Counted from the first letter of the stretch, positions 35,436-44,013 are shown. The stretch: DNA of 64,000 nucleotides from Gammaproteobacteria bacterium HGW-Gammaproteobacteria-15 (GCA_002840125.1 PGZF01000005.1:62001-126000); one strand, 5' to 3'. The notes: generated by a model from the letters alone, not told the origin. Numbers and translations: made by a program.

Positions 35436-36073
35436 TGTAGTGGTGTTAAAAGCCAGCCGATCTCGCTGGCCTGGCACTTGCGTTTTAGCCCACCGGGCAC
35501 GTCAAGCTTTTCCAGGCAGTTAAGACTGTAAACACTGCTGTAGAGTTTATGCATCTCAAAGCTATCAACAGAGAACGGCGGGCCTGGCAGCAGCGCTTGA
35601 TCATACTCAAAGCAAATAACCAGTTGTGGCGCACGTTGGCTGATGGTTATCAGGTGCTGTGCATAGCGCTGTCGCATAGCGTCCGGCAACGCTACCAGCG
35701 CGGCGCGGTCATATATGGCGGCAACCGGGCCTAGCGTGTTTTCTGATAACTGAAAAATATCACCGACAAACACCTGCAGCTTGTCAGCTTGATAAAGCTT
35801 TAAGTTACCTGCGCTACTGACGGTGGGTGTTAGCCCCAGCTCAGCGAACAGTTCTTGTACAGCAATTTCGCTTAACTCAGCGCCAACGACATGATAGCCC
35901 TGCGCCAGCAGCCAGTGTATATCGAGGCTTTTACCGCACAGTGGCAGAAAAACGTTAGCGCCAGGCGCAAGTGCCAGCTGATTGAACCAACTTATCAGTA
36001 AGGGATTGGCCGCCGCCTGATGAAAGGCTATTTCTCTTTTTTGCCATTTTTCCTGCCAGAACTCCGGGTTCAC
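35420..36073 (-). CDS. tpm: Thiopurine S-methyltransferase
   Basis: 217 residues, the normal length. It starts with MNPEFWQEKWQKREIAFHQA and carries FLPLCGKSLDIHWLLAQGYHVVGAELSE, the SAM-binding segment of bacterial TPMT, then IYDRAALVALPDAMRQRYAQ and the late GPPFSVDSFEM. Bacterial members methylate selenium and tellurium compounds as well as thiopurines. The start is GTG, with AGGAG eight bases upstream. The final residues (LQSEQN) are encoded by a MITE-like repeat that provides the stop codon. Confidence 0.92.
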   Translation of the reverse strand: MNPEFWQEKWQKREIAFHQAAANPLLISWFNQLALAPGANVFLPLCGKSLDIHWLLAQGYHVVGAELSEIAVQELFAELGLTPTVSSAGNLKLYQADKLQVFVGDIFQLSENTLGPVAAIYDRAALVALPDAMRQRYAQHLITISQRAPQLVICFEYDQALLPGPPFSVDSFEMHKLYSSVYSLNCLEKLDVPGGLKRKCQASEIGWLLTPLQSEQN

Positions 36074-36164
36074 ATGTTCTCCTTTTACTTTACTGATAAT
36101 GGCCCACGATCAACCGGCCATCGATACCGCTATTTTGCACTATAACATCTGTCGTTTGGTATTT

Positions 36165-36205
36165 ATGACGGAAACAATTGCCTGATTAAACTGATGCAAA
36201 ATTCT
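36165..36205 (+). pseudogene. Tail of a PIN toxin gene, degraded copy
   Basis: 41 bases starting ATGACGGAAACAATTGCC match the segment at 37700-37740 with five differences. They correspond to the C-terminal ETIARLTSFKIL of the PIN toxin family but contain in-frame stops here. It lies nine bases before MITE-like copy 2. Confidence 0.5.
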
Positions 36206-36213
36206 AATATTAG

Positions 36214-36269
36214 GGGCAGATAAAAATTAAAACTGATGCCTCATCATAATTTAATTTTGATCTGATCCC
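36214..36269. repeat. MITE-like repeat, copy 2
   Basis: About 55 bp, GGGGCAGATAAAAATTAAAA at one end and TTTAATTTTGATCTGATCCC at the other, nearly inverted repeats. It cuts into the immunity-like relic on the minus strand and supplies its stop codon. Confidence 0.8.
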
Positions 36270-36343
36270 GTGTACCCGTACATACTGATACGAATACCAA
36301 CACCGTCCCAATCCGGGCGGGCCAATGCCGGTGCGATACACAT
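36251..36343 (-). pseudogene. Fragment of a fourth immunity-protein paralogue
   Basis: On the minus strand the frame reads MCIAPALARPDWDGVGIRIS MYGYT and then GSDQN, stop. The segment RPDWDGVGIRISMY matches the core of the three immunity-like genes at 27 kb (EKPFWDGIGIRIGIY). Homology ends where MITE-like copy 2 begins. The N-terminal helix is missing; the serine hydrolase gene ends at the fragment's other side. Confidence 0.6.
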
Positions 36344-37455
36344 TATGACCGCTTACGTTGCAACGGCTTGTAGAACTCGGCTATCTGCGGAATGAAACGC
36401 TGGGGATTTGCTCCGGCGAGGTTGGTCAACACCACGATGGCCAAACCATCATCCGGATAAACAACAAATGCGGCTCTGGCGCCACCGATACCCGCCACCT
36501 GTCGCTGCGGAGACGTTTGGAGTACTGGCCATCCGGCAGCCCAGTCACCATCAGCGCCGCTGTTCAATTTTTCTGGCACCCACATCTTCTGGACATCAGC
36601 CTTGCTAATCAGTTGGCCGTTCGATAATGCGATGATCCAACGCGCTACTTCATCTGCTGTGGTCTGGATACCACCACCAGCCCAAAGACTGTAAGGCATC
36701 TCGTAGATCCACTTCGACAAGCGGTTGCCGTCGTCCTTCGCCAGGGTTCCGCGCGGAGTTGTGGCGTAGATCGTCGCAGCATTGGGCACTAGGTCATAGC
36801 TGTCGCCGAATGTCGACAAGGGCATTTTTGCTACAGCGAATTGATGCTCTGCGATGTACTGCTCGTAGGGCGTCTTGGTTTGTTTCGTAATGATCTGTGC
36901 CAACAAACCATAGTTGGTCTGGTTATAGGAAAATCTATCGCCCACGGGTGCATCCAATGGCAGCTTCTTCACCGCGTTCCATGCATCCAGTTCAATACCG
37001 CCGCCAATCAGGCCTTTCTGGTCGACAATGTCGGGCAGACCCGAAGTATGGCCGAGGAGTTGACGAATGCGAACGCTGCGCCAAGCCTCAGGCAGGTCTT
37101 CAAGGTAGCGCGAGACAGGAGCATTCAGATCGACCAAACCGGCTTTGACTAGCTGCATCATGGCGACGCCAGTGAATGACTTTGTTGCGGAATTGATCGG
37201 GAACAAGGTTGTGCTTGTGGCAGGCACGCGGTTCTCGACGTTGGCCAGACCATAGCTTACGGACAGCACGATTCGATTGTCCTTAATGATGGAAACCTGC
37301 ACTCCAGGTATGCGTTGCTCTTTCATCTTCTGCTGTATCAACTGCTTGGTCAATTCGTTGGCCTCGTCCAATGTACTTGCAGCAGCGCCAGGGCAGGGAA
37401 GCCACAGCAGGACAGCGGCGATAATCGTTTTGAAGCGGTACTTTCCAGAGAGCAT
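36343..37455 (-). CDS. Serine hydrolase, class C beta-lactamase-like fold
   Basis: 370 residues with a signal peptide (to about PGAAAS). The nucleophile motif is SATK (Ser89, Lys92), the second motif YNQTN, and the third region GIGGARAAFVVYPDDGLAI. The RQLLGHTSGLPDIVDQ segment is typical of the group, which includes esterases, D-aminopeptidases and class C enzymes. Base composition is GC-richer than the cassettes beside it. It shares only distant similarity with the hydrolase at 19.4 kb. The 333 bp upstream hold repeat copies and a PIN toxin tail. Confidence 0.88.
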   Translation of the reverse strand: MLSGKYRFKTIIAAVLLWLPCPGAAASTLDEANELTKQLIQQKMKEQRIPGVQVSIIKDNRIVLSVSYGLANVENRVPATSTTLFPINSATKSFTGVAMMQLVKAGLVDLNAPVSRYLEDLPEAWRSVRIRQLLGHTSGLPDIVDQKGLIGGGIELDAWNAVKKLPLDAPVGDRFSYNQTNYGLLAQIITKQTKTPYEQYIAEHQFAVAKMPLSTFGDSYDLVPNAATIYATTPRGTLAKDDGNRLSKWIYEMPYSLWAGGGIQTTADEVARWIIALSNGQLISKADVQKMWVPEKLNSGADGDWAAGWPVLQTSPQRQVAGIGGARAAFVVYPDDGLAIVVLTNLAGANPQRFIPQIAEFYKPLQRKRS

Positions 37456-37631
37456 GAATCTTCCTAAGGCGAACTCGCCAATGATGTGATGTGGTCAACA
37501 GCCGCTTACGTTGTGATCGCATATAGCGGGCCTAGTGCTGAGATGCGCCGTATGGCCTCAGGGTTTAAACCGGCCACCGGCGAGCCGGGACACTGCCCGG
37601 CATAATCAGCCAGGGATCGTTTAAATTACTA

Positions 37632-37686
37632 GGGTCAGATAAAAATTAAACCTGATACCTCAACATAATTTAGTTTTACTCTGACC
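37632..37686. repeat. MITE-like repeat, copy 3
   Basis: The best-preserved copy: GGGTCAGATAAAAATTAAAC at one end, TTTAGTTTTACTCTGACC at the other, ending in a near-perfect inverted repeat of about 17 bp. It lies 14 bp before a PIN toxin tail. The stretch between the serine hydrolase start and this copy (37456-37631) shows no gene. Confidence 0.82.
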
Positions 37687-37699
37687 TTATTGGTGTTAT

Positions 37700-37747
37700 A
37701 TGACGGAAACAATTGCCAGATTAACCTCATTCAAAATTCTGTTTTAA
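37700..37747 (+). pseudogene. Tail of a PIN toxin gene
   Basis: ATGACGGAAACAATTGCCAG and on to TAA encodes TETIARLTSFKILF, nearly the same as the last residues of the toxin relic at 32.9 kb (PETVARLTPFKLLF). The following 40 bp (AAATCGGGCTAAATG...) also match the sequence downstream of that relic, so the shared unit is toxin tail plus flank, not chance coding similarity. Confidence 0.6.
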
Positions 37748-37788
37748 GTAAAATCGGGCTAAATGTTTCCGAACCTGTTTTCAGGCTG

Positions 37789-38952
37789 TTAAGGCTGCTT
37801 GGTCGCTTCCTCATTCAGCAGTGCAACCATGGCTTTTGCCACACCGGCAGAGGAAAGCTGATTCTGACCTGTAATGATACGTCCATCTACCTCAATATGT
37901 GGCGTATTGCGTGGGCTGTATAGAAAAGTACCGCCTCGCTCTTCAATGGTTTTGGTAATTAAAAATGGGAACTGCTTAAAATAGGGCCTGTCCTGCAGCT
38001 CATACTCGTCGGGAGAACCGCTGATACGCCGCCCTTTTACCAAATACTCGCCGTTTTTCAGGCGAAGGTGGGCAATGCCGGCAGTACCATGGCAAACAGC
38101 GGAGATAAGGCCACCGTGCTGTTCATAAATTTCCATACTGATTTTTTGCAGTTGCGGGTGATCGGCCACCCCATACATAGCATTGGAGCCTCCCACATAA
38201 TGCACAGCCCGGTAGTCTTTAGCGACAATCTGCTCAGGCTTCAGGGTATGACCAATGGCATACATAAAATCGCGGTCATATAAATACTGCTTATGCTTTT
38301 GCTCAGAGGTATCGATATAAGCCAGCGGCAGAGCGCCCCCTTGCGGGCTGACAAAGTCAACACTAAATCCCGCCTTGCTGAATTCATCGTAGGCATTAAC
38401 AATTTCAGAGAAGCTGACCCCGGCGGGCAAGGCGGAATCCCCGTGGAAGTGCGCGCTGGAAAGAATAAACAAAATGCGCTTGCCGTTGTAATGGCTGGCC
38501 TTGCCAACGGCGCTCTTGCTTAAGATCTGCCAGACCCCGTCTAGCTTTTTTAGTAACAACATATCGATATATCGCTGCTGTCTGGCAGGCATTAAAATTT
38601 CCGCTTTCACCGTTGCCAGATTACCTTCTATATCCATATTCAGAATACGGCCGATGCGACCGTTAAACTTGCCCTGATTTTCCTCTTTATACAAATTGAT
38701 ATAATCGCTGACCGGTACTTCCCAATAGGGCATATCGGCTTTTTCCAGATAAAGCCGTGCCTGACTGTGAAAGGCTTGCTGCAACCTGGTTTTATCGCTG
38801 TAGGCACTGCCATCGAAATAATGGTTGATGGCCGCCTCTATGGCGACGGTTTCTTCTGTTTTAATCACACTGGCGTCTGAAAAGGCCGTACTAGCCTGCG
38901 CATAAGCCATTGAAATAAGCAAGGTTACAAGGCCGAATAACCAATTCTTCAT
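37789..38952 (-). CDS. Exported NTF2-like/DJ-1-PfpI fusion protein
   Basis: 387 residues from MKNWLFGLV, with GGAGG nine bases upstream; the long open frame above it is not coding. A signal peptide (1-20) precedes an NTF2/SnoaL-like domain (about 30-150: AIEAAINHYFDGSAYSDKTR) and a DJ-1/PfpI domain (155-385) with the nucleophile elbow ISAVCHGTAGI (Cys287). DJ-1 relatives of this size act as glyoxalase, chaperone or amidase-like enzymes; the substrate is unknown. The membrane-bound AraC regulator lies just upstream on the same strand, with a palindrome between them. Confidence 0.87.
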   Translation of the reverse strand: MKNWLFGLVTLLISMAYAQASTAFSDASVIKTEETVAIEAAINHYFDGSAYSDKTRLQQAFHSQARLYLEKADMPYWEVPVSDYINLYKEENQGKFNGRIGRILNMDIEGNLATVKAEILMPARQQRYIDMLLLKKLDGVWQILSKSAVGKASHYNGKRILFILSSAHFHGDSALPAGVSFSEIVNAYDEFSKAGFSVDFVSPQGGALPLAYIDTSEQKHKQYLYDRDFMYAIGHTLKPEQIVAKDYRAVHYVGGSNAMYGVADHPQLQKISMEIYEQHGGLISAVCHGTAGIAHLRLKNGEYLVKGRRISGSPDEYELQDRPYFKQFPFLITKTIEERGGTFLYSPRNTPHIEVDGRIITGQNQLSSAGVAKAMVALLNEEATKQP

Positions 38953-39008
38953 ATTTTTACCCTCCGTTAAAGTGGATGGCCAGCTTAGCGAAGGGGCATG
39001 GAAAAACA

Positions 39009-39030
39009 CTACGAAATGATAATTTCGTAG
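39009..39030. promoter_or_regulatory. Perfect 22-bp inverted repeat between regulator and DJ-1 gene
   Basis: CTACGAAAT and ATTTCGTAG are separated by four bases. The site lies 57 bp upstream of the DJ-1/PfpI start and just after the stop of the AraC-type gene, where that regulator, or a dimeric repressor, could bind. A simple terminator is less likely because no T-run follows. Confidence 0.55.
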
Positions 39031-39037
39031 TATCGGA

Positions 39038-40111
39038 TTATGCTTCAGAAGTGTTGTCTGATGCCTGCTGGCGAAACTTGGCCGGGGTGGTGCCGGTAAA
39101 TTTCTTGAATGCAGCATAAAAGGTGGAAAGGCTGTTATAGCCGGAGACATCGGCTACGTATTCGGCGCTTAAGGATCCGTCAGACAGCAATAATGACTTG
39201 GCATACTCAATACGTTTTTCATTCAGGTAGTGGGTAAAAGACATATTCAGGTTGTCATTGATAAACTGCGACAGCCTGGACGTATTAATGCCCAAGCGTT
39301 TGGCTAACTGTGCCAGCGTAAGATTGGGATTTAGAAATAACTGCTCCCCAGTCATCAGTGGGGTTAGCCTGGCCAGTATGGCAGCAGCGTCATCCTCTGG
39401 GATCTTCTTATTCTGATACCGGTTTTGCTGGCGTTCCCGGCGGGCCAGCATAGCCATCATTATGCTCAGATAAAGTATTAGTGAAAAGCTTAGTGCGCCG
39501 CTGATATAGGAGGTATAAGCACCGGTAAAATACGCAAGCCAAATCACCGCGCAGCCCAGCCATACGTTCAGGCACAGGGTGTGTGCGACAGGTAAACTGA
39601 AGGGCTTTTGCAGGCCTTGTGTTCTGGCCTGATGCAGCAGCGGCAGTATCTGCAGCAGGCTGAGCACCAGATAAAGCAGCCACACATAGTTGACCACCTT
39701 ATACAGAATACTGCCCCACAGCGCTGCATGGGTTTGATAAGGATAAAGCACGCCAATAACAATGATAGCCGACATTGGCAGCAGCACATGGGCCCAGGCG
39801 TATTTGTGTACCCTAGCCGGGCGCACTACCGAAAGGCAGTACAGATACAAAAATGGCCCAATCAGCAAACAGGCAGATAAGCCCAGTTGCAGGAAGATTT
39901 TTGCCAGATCAGGCGAGAAATAGAAAAATACCGATTTACCCACCCTTATGCTCAGCATCGTCAGCAAACAAGCCAACAGCACGTCACTGAGGCTGCGATG
40001 GGCTTTGCTCACCAGATAGCCTATCAGCAACAAAGCGTTAAACACGCCTAAGGCGCTGAAAAAGAAAAGCAGTTGTGTTGTCATCAATGCGTTATCAGAC
40101 GTTATGGGCAT
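39038..40111 (-). CDS. Membrane-bound AraC family regulator
   Basis: 357 residues. Seven hydrophobic segments fill residues 10-225 (LLFFFSALGVFNALLLIGYL; FLYLYCLSVVRPARVHKYAW and others). The C-terminal 100 residues are an AraC helix-turn-helix domain (LTLAQLAKRLGINTSRLSQF and VADVSGYNSLSTFYAAFKKF). The membrane part probably senses a signal and the tail binds DNA. The start at 40111 overlaps the GNAT gene by 10 bp; an ATG nine codons later (40084) is also possible and neither has a strong ribosome site. It probably controls the DJ-1 gene next to it. Confidence 0.88.
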   Translation of the reverse strand: MPITSDNALMTTQLLFFFSALGVFNALLLIGYLVSKAHRSLSDVLLACLLTMLSIRVGKSVFFYFSPDLAKIFLQLGLSACLLIGPFLYLYCLSVVRPARVHKYAWAHVLLPMSAIIVIGVLYPYQTHAALWGSILYKVVNYVWLLYLVLSLLQILPLLHQARTQGLQKPFSLPVAHTLCLNVWLGCAVIWLAYFTGAYTSYISGALSFSLILYLSIMMAMLARRERQQNRYQNKKIPEDDAAAILARLTPLMTGEQLFLNPNLTLAQLAKRLGINTSRLSQFINDNLNMSFTHYLNEKRIEYAKSLLLSDGSLSAEYVADVSGYNSLSTFYAAFKKFTGTTPAKFRQQASDNTSEA

Positions 40112-40602
40112 TTTACCAGCACCGACGTTTTTCTTGAGCCCACAAACCTTTTATCAGGATCATAGAAGGTTTCTACCAGCTCAAACCCGGCTTTTCGCAT
40201 CATGCCAGCGGAGGCCAAATTTTCTTCGTGCCGCTCAATATATACTTCACGGCACTGTTCTTCACGCGCGATACCTACGCACTTATTCAATAACTCGCTG
40301 CCAATTCCCTTACCACTAAGCGTTAAGCTAACTACCACATCACCGATATAGGCAATGGATGATAACTCAGAGTATTTACTTAATGTCGAAGGACAGGCGC
40401 TTTTTAACATCAGCACAGCAAAGCCAAAGATGCCATCTTCTTCGGCCAGCACAGCTAATGCTTTTTCTTCGCGGATAAGGTCGAACTGCTGCTCAATACT
40501 TTCATCCGTGATGTAGTTCCACTCGTTAGCACCCTCTGTCAGCAGAAGCGCTCGCATTTGTTTGAAATCATCGTCATTCAAAGGTCTGGAATGTATTTTC
40601 AT
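40102..40602 (-). CDS. GNAT family N-acetyltransferase
   Basis: 166 residues. The acetyl-CoA binding core is visible: IAYIGDVVVSLTLSGKGIGSELLNKCV, followed by CREVYIERHEENLASAGMMRKAGFELVETF. The substrate is not predictable from sequence. The 3' end overlaps the start of the AraC-type regulator by 10 bp, so the two are probably co-transcribed. Confidence 0.88.
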   Translation of the reverse strand: MKIHSRPLNDDDFKQMRALLLTEGANEWNYITDESIEQQFDLIREEKALAVLAEEDGIFGFAVLMLKSACPSTLSKYSELSSIAYIGDVVVSLTLSGKGIGSELLNKCVGIAREEQCREVYIERHEENLASAGMMRKAGFELVETFYDPDKRFVGSRKTSVLVKCP

Positions 40603-40614
40603 GTTCCACCAATT

Positions 40615-42873
40615 TTATGTTGTAGCCAGTTGTGGCGTACAGCGCCGGGCGTTTATCAGCTTTAACAACTCCACCGTTGCGGTTGCATCATCCAGGGCAC
40701 GGTGGTGGTTGGTAAGCTTAATATCAAACTCTGCACACAGCTTACCCAGGCTGTAGGATGCCAGGCCGGGATAATAACGGCGCATATTTACTACCGTGCA
40801 TAGCTGCGGCATATCAAAGGGGATTTCACAGCGGGCAAACTCGGCGCGGATAAAGCCGTAATCGAACTTGGCGTTATGGGCAACAAACACCGCGCCTTGT
40901 AAAAACTCGGCGAGCTTAGCTGCAATATCGGCAAAGCCGGGTGCATCGGCTACCATGGCGCTGTTGATTCCGGTTAAGCGGGTAATAAAAGACGGGATAT
41001 AACGGCCGGGGTTTAGCAAGGTGCTAAAGGTGCCCAACACCTCGCCTGCCTGCACTTTAACTGCGCCGATTTCGATAACGCGATCTGCCCCCGCTTTGCC
41101 GCCGGTGGTTTCGACATCCAGCACCACGTAAAGCCGGTTAGGGTCGACTATCCACTGCAGTTTTTCTATCCGCGCGTTAAAGCCGGCGTTATTAAGGGCT
41201 AGCAGCCGCGCTAACTGGTGGCGTTGTATTTTATCGCCGGGCGCTTTTACTTCAATAAACTCAAGCTGGTGATCTTTGATCAACAACAGATCCGGATAAC
41301 CGCTGCTATGGCGGCTAAAATCCTGCGCCATGGCTCGTAAGACGGGCGCTAAGGCACTTTCGCCGTTAGCGAGCGGCGCGTATTGCAGTAGCGGTAATAG
41401 CTGCTCTGCCAAATCGCTGTGCCAGTAAAACAGGCTGTTGGCTTTGCCGTAATGCGCGGTTAAGGCGCTAAGCAGCGTGGTAGCTGTGGTGGGCGCGGCC
41501 AGTTGCGTTAGCTTTTGCTCTATCTCACGGGCAAACTGCTGATAAAAGCCACCGGCGGCTAAGTTACGTGGCCTGCGCTCAAACGGGTTATGCAGGGCGC
41601 TGTTATTATGTTCAAACAATTCATGCCAAAACCACAGGCCAAATAGCGCCAGCCAGAGGTTGTTCTCGGCGTGAAATACCGTATAGCCCTGCGCCGCATA
41701 ATGCGCCATTAAGCCTTGTTCAGCCTTGCCCAGATAAAGCTCGTCGATACCTACCAGCGGCGCGTCGTGCAGCAATTGCGTAAGCTGCGAACGTTTGCGG
41801 CCAGTGCTGGACTCGCTAAATTTACGCTGGTAAAAATCGTCAGCAAACAGCCATTCTTCGTCGCAGCTGGGATCGTCCAGCAGTTGCTGCAAATACTGCC
41901 GGCACCGCTCTTGATTACCCTCCGTTTGCCCCTGCTGCGCATACAAACGCGCTAAACGCTCACTGGCCGGAAAGCCATTACTTTGCTGATAAAACGCGAT
42001 GGCGATATCCGTCAGCATATATTGCTCGGCCAGTTTGCCCAGCTGATAACAGCGCTCGGCACGTTTAAGCAATAAGGCGTTATCGTCCGGCAGTGGCCAC
42101 TGCGCCACCGCAGTAAGCCACTGGCTTAGTAGCACAGTAGCGTTATCCGGTTGTTTTTTTAGCTGCTTGCCAAGCTCAATAATGGCCGGTTTGGCTTTGG
42201 CCAGCTGATACGCCAACAGCGCCTGCGCGGGTTCAGTAAAGCGCGGGGTAAACTGCTGTTTAAACTGGCCGGTTTGGCGGATGCCTAAGTCACGCAGGGT
42301 AAATAGCGATAAATTGGCCTCGATACGGCCAAAATAGAGAAAATAAATATAGTTAAGGGCGTCCTGCCGTTGCAACACCACATAGTGCTGTGGCAACCGG
42401 GCAATAAGCGCCAGCCAGTTAACCGGCAGTTTTAAAGCTGCACCCAGCAGTTGCGGTTTGGTTTGGCTTTTCTTAATACTGCTGGTATCGGCCTGCTCCG
42501 CGTCGGCCAGCTCGGTTTTAGCCAGTTGCAGTAATTGCCATAAGGTGTCTTTAGATAAACGCAGCCAGAAATCGGCAAGATCAGGCTCAGTTATTGGTGC
42601 AATAAAACCGGCCTGGCTTAGCTCGTCCAGCACTGGCCCCGGCGGGCCAATTTCGCTGTAGCTAAGCTCGGTATCGGCAAATACTGTACCTTTGCGGTTT
42701 AGCATGCGCACCAGCAGTTGCTGTGCTGCTGCGCTTAAGCTGGCAAAATCCTGTAATAAAGCCTGGCTATCGGCGGTTAATACCCCCTGATAATGCGCCG
42801 CGACAAACTGCAACAGCTCGTTAAAGTGCTGCAGGTAGTAACCACTGTCGAGTTCTTTGCGCGGCGCGGCCAT
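40615..42873 (-). CDS. FAN1-like VRR-NUC nuclease fused to a DnaQ-type exonuclease
   Basis: 752 residues from the ATG at 42871-42873 (GGGG five bases upstream; an ATG eight codons earlier is possible). Residues 1-450 match the helical FAN1 body (YYLQHFNELLQFVAAHYQGV; FADTELSYSEIGPPGPVLDE; TPRFTEPAQALLAYQLAKAK). The VRR-NUC domain (about 450-570) has SSGYPDLLLIKDHQLEFIEVKAPGD. Residues about 580-745 form a DEDDh exonuclease: VVLDVETTGG, AHNAKFDYGFI, HRALDDA. FAN1 enzymes cut branched and crosslinked DNA; fusion with a proofreading-type exonuclease is less usual and suggests repair with end trimming. Confidence 0.88.
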   Translation of the reverse strand: MAAPRKELDSGYYLQHFNELLQFVAAHYQGVLTADSQALLQDFASLSAAAQQLLVRMLNRKGTVFADTELSYSEIGPPGPVLDELSQAGFIAPITEPDLADFWLRLSKDTLWQLLQLAKTELADAEQADTSSIKKSQTKPQLLGAALKLPVNWLALIARLPQHYVVLQRQDALNYIYFLYFGRIEANLSLFTLRDLGIRQTGQFKQQFTPRFTEPAQALLAYQLAKAKPAIIELGKQLKKQPDNATVLLSQWLTAVAQWPLPDDNALLLKRAERCYQLGKLAEQYMLTDIAIAFYQQSNGFPASERLARLYAQQGQTEGNQERCRQYLQQLLDDPSCDEEWLFADDFYQRKFSESSTGRKRSQLTQLLHDAPLVGIDELYLGKAEQGLMAHYAAQGYTVFHAENNLWLALFGLWFWHELFEHNNSALHNPFERRPRNLAAGGFYQQFAREIEQKLTQLAAPTTATTLLSALTAHYGKANSLFYWHSDLAEQLLPLLQYAPLANGESALAPVLRAMAQDFSRHSSGYPDLLLIKDHQLEFIEVKAPGDKIQRHQLARLLALNNAGFNARIEKLQWIVDPNRLYVVLDVETTGGKAGADRVIEIGAVKVQAGEVLGTFSTLLNPGRYIPSFITRLTGINSAMVADAPGFADIAAKLAEFLQGAVFVAHNAKFDYGFIRAEFARCEIPFDMPQLCTVVNMRRYYPGLASYSLGKLCAEFDIKLTNHHRALDDATATVELLKLINARRCTPQLATT

Positions 42874-42905
42874 TAATCCCCGGTCTGTGTTAAACAATAG
42901 TCATG

Positions 42906-43877
42906 TTAAGCAATAACAGTACTAACCAGATAACCGGTGTAACCAATAAATACCGCCAGCAAAATAGCGCCTTCTACGCGGTTTATCCGGCCTTGCTTTT
43001 TATAGCCGTAGCCCATAACAAACACAGCTGCGGTTAATACGGCCATTAAGGTCCAGTCACGGGTAAGCACTACAGCATCAACTGCCATTGGCTCTATAGC
43101 AGCAGCTATACCCACCACAGCCAGCGTATTAAACAGGTTTGAACCGATAATGTTACCTAGCGCAATATCGTGCTCGCCTTTTTTAATGGCAATTAACGAC
43201 GATGCCAGCTCTGGCAGCGAGGTGCCAATGGCCACGACGGTTAAACCAATCACCAGATCGCTGACACCCAGGCCCTGGGCAATAAACACGGCACCATAAA
43301 CCAGCATGCGCGAGGCAACAATTAACAGCACCAGGCCCACCAGCAACCAGATAATGGCCTGCTTTAATGTCATTTTGCTGCTGCCGGCCAGTTCATCACC
43401 CATCTCGGTTGCCAGTGCATCCTGCGGGTTACGCATACCCTGCCAGATGGACCAGCCCATTAACACAAAGAATACGCCCAGCAAGCACCAGGCGTCGAAA
43501 CTGTTTAGCTGATGATCAAACAGTAACCAACCGGCGAACAGGGTTACCAGCATTAAGATAGGCAGTTCTTTGCGCAGCACCTGCGAGTGCACAGCAATGG
43601 GGCTAAGCAGGGCTACTAAGCCCAGGATCAGCGCGATATTGGTAATGTTAGAACCATAAGCATTACCCAGCGCCAGCGCCGGGTTGCCATCACTGGCGGC
43701 CATGGCCGACACCACCATTTCCGGTGCTGAGGTACCAAAACCCACAATAAGCATACCAATTAATAATGGTGGCATACCGGCATAACGGGCGGTGGCGGCT
43801 GCACCATCGACAAAGCGGTCGGCACTCCATACCAGCAGTGCTAAACCGGCAATTAACGCGACTACTGCCAATAACAT
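42906..43877 (-). CDS. Calcium/sodium antiporter (CaCA family, YrbG-like)
   Basis: 323 residues with ten membrane segments in two inverted repeats. The alpha-repeat motifs are GFGTSAPEMVVSAMAASDGNPALALGNAYGSN in the first half and AIGTSLPELASSLIAIKKGEHDIALGNIIGSN in the second, with the ion-binding acidic residues intact. It exchanges calcium for sodium or protons at the inner membrane. It lies 32 bp after the FAN1-like start in the same direction. Confidence 0.94.
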   Translation of the reverse strand: MLLAVVALIAGLALLVWSADRFVDGAAATARYAGMPPLLIGMLIVGFGTSAPEMVVSAMAASDGNPALALGNAYGSNITNIALILGLVALLSPIAVHSQVLRKELPILMLVTLFAGWLLFDHQLNSFDAWCLLGVFFVLMGWSIWQGMRNPQDALATEMGDELAGSSKMTLKQAIIWLLVGLVLLIVASRMLVYGAVFIAQGLGVSDLVIGLTVVAIGTSLPELASSLIAIKKGEHDIALGNIIGSNLFNTLAVVGIAAAIEPMAVDAVVLTRDWTLMAVLTAAVFVMGYGYKKQGRINRVEGAILLAVFIGYTGYLVSTVIA

Positions 43878-44013
43878 TTTTTGTCCTTAACTTAGCTGTA
43901 AACTTTGCGCAGCATAGCATGCAGTTATTTTAGCGCGAAGCCGTGGCAAGGCCTTTTTGAAACTAAAGTTTAAACAGGTTAAGCTTTGCCGCAACCTTGC
44001 TACGGAGTACATC

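Noticed and set aside
36348-37513. 12-bp direct repeat ACCGCTTACGTTG-like at both sides of the serine hydrolase gene
   Set aside because: CCGCTTACGTTG occurs at both ends, but repeats of this length are expected by chance in 64 kb, and one copy lies inside the coding sequence; no transposon ends or transposase accompany it.
38953-39150. 66-codon N-terminal extension of the DJ-1 protein
   Set aside because: It would bury the signal peptide and run through the palindrome; the internal ATG has a strong ribosome site.
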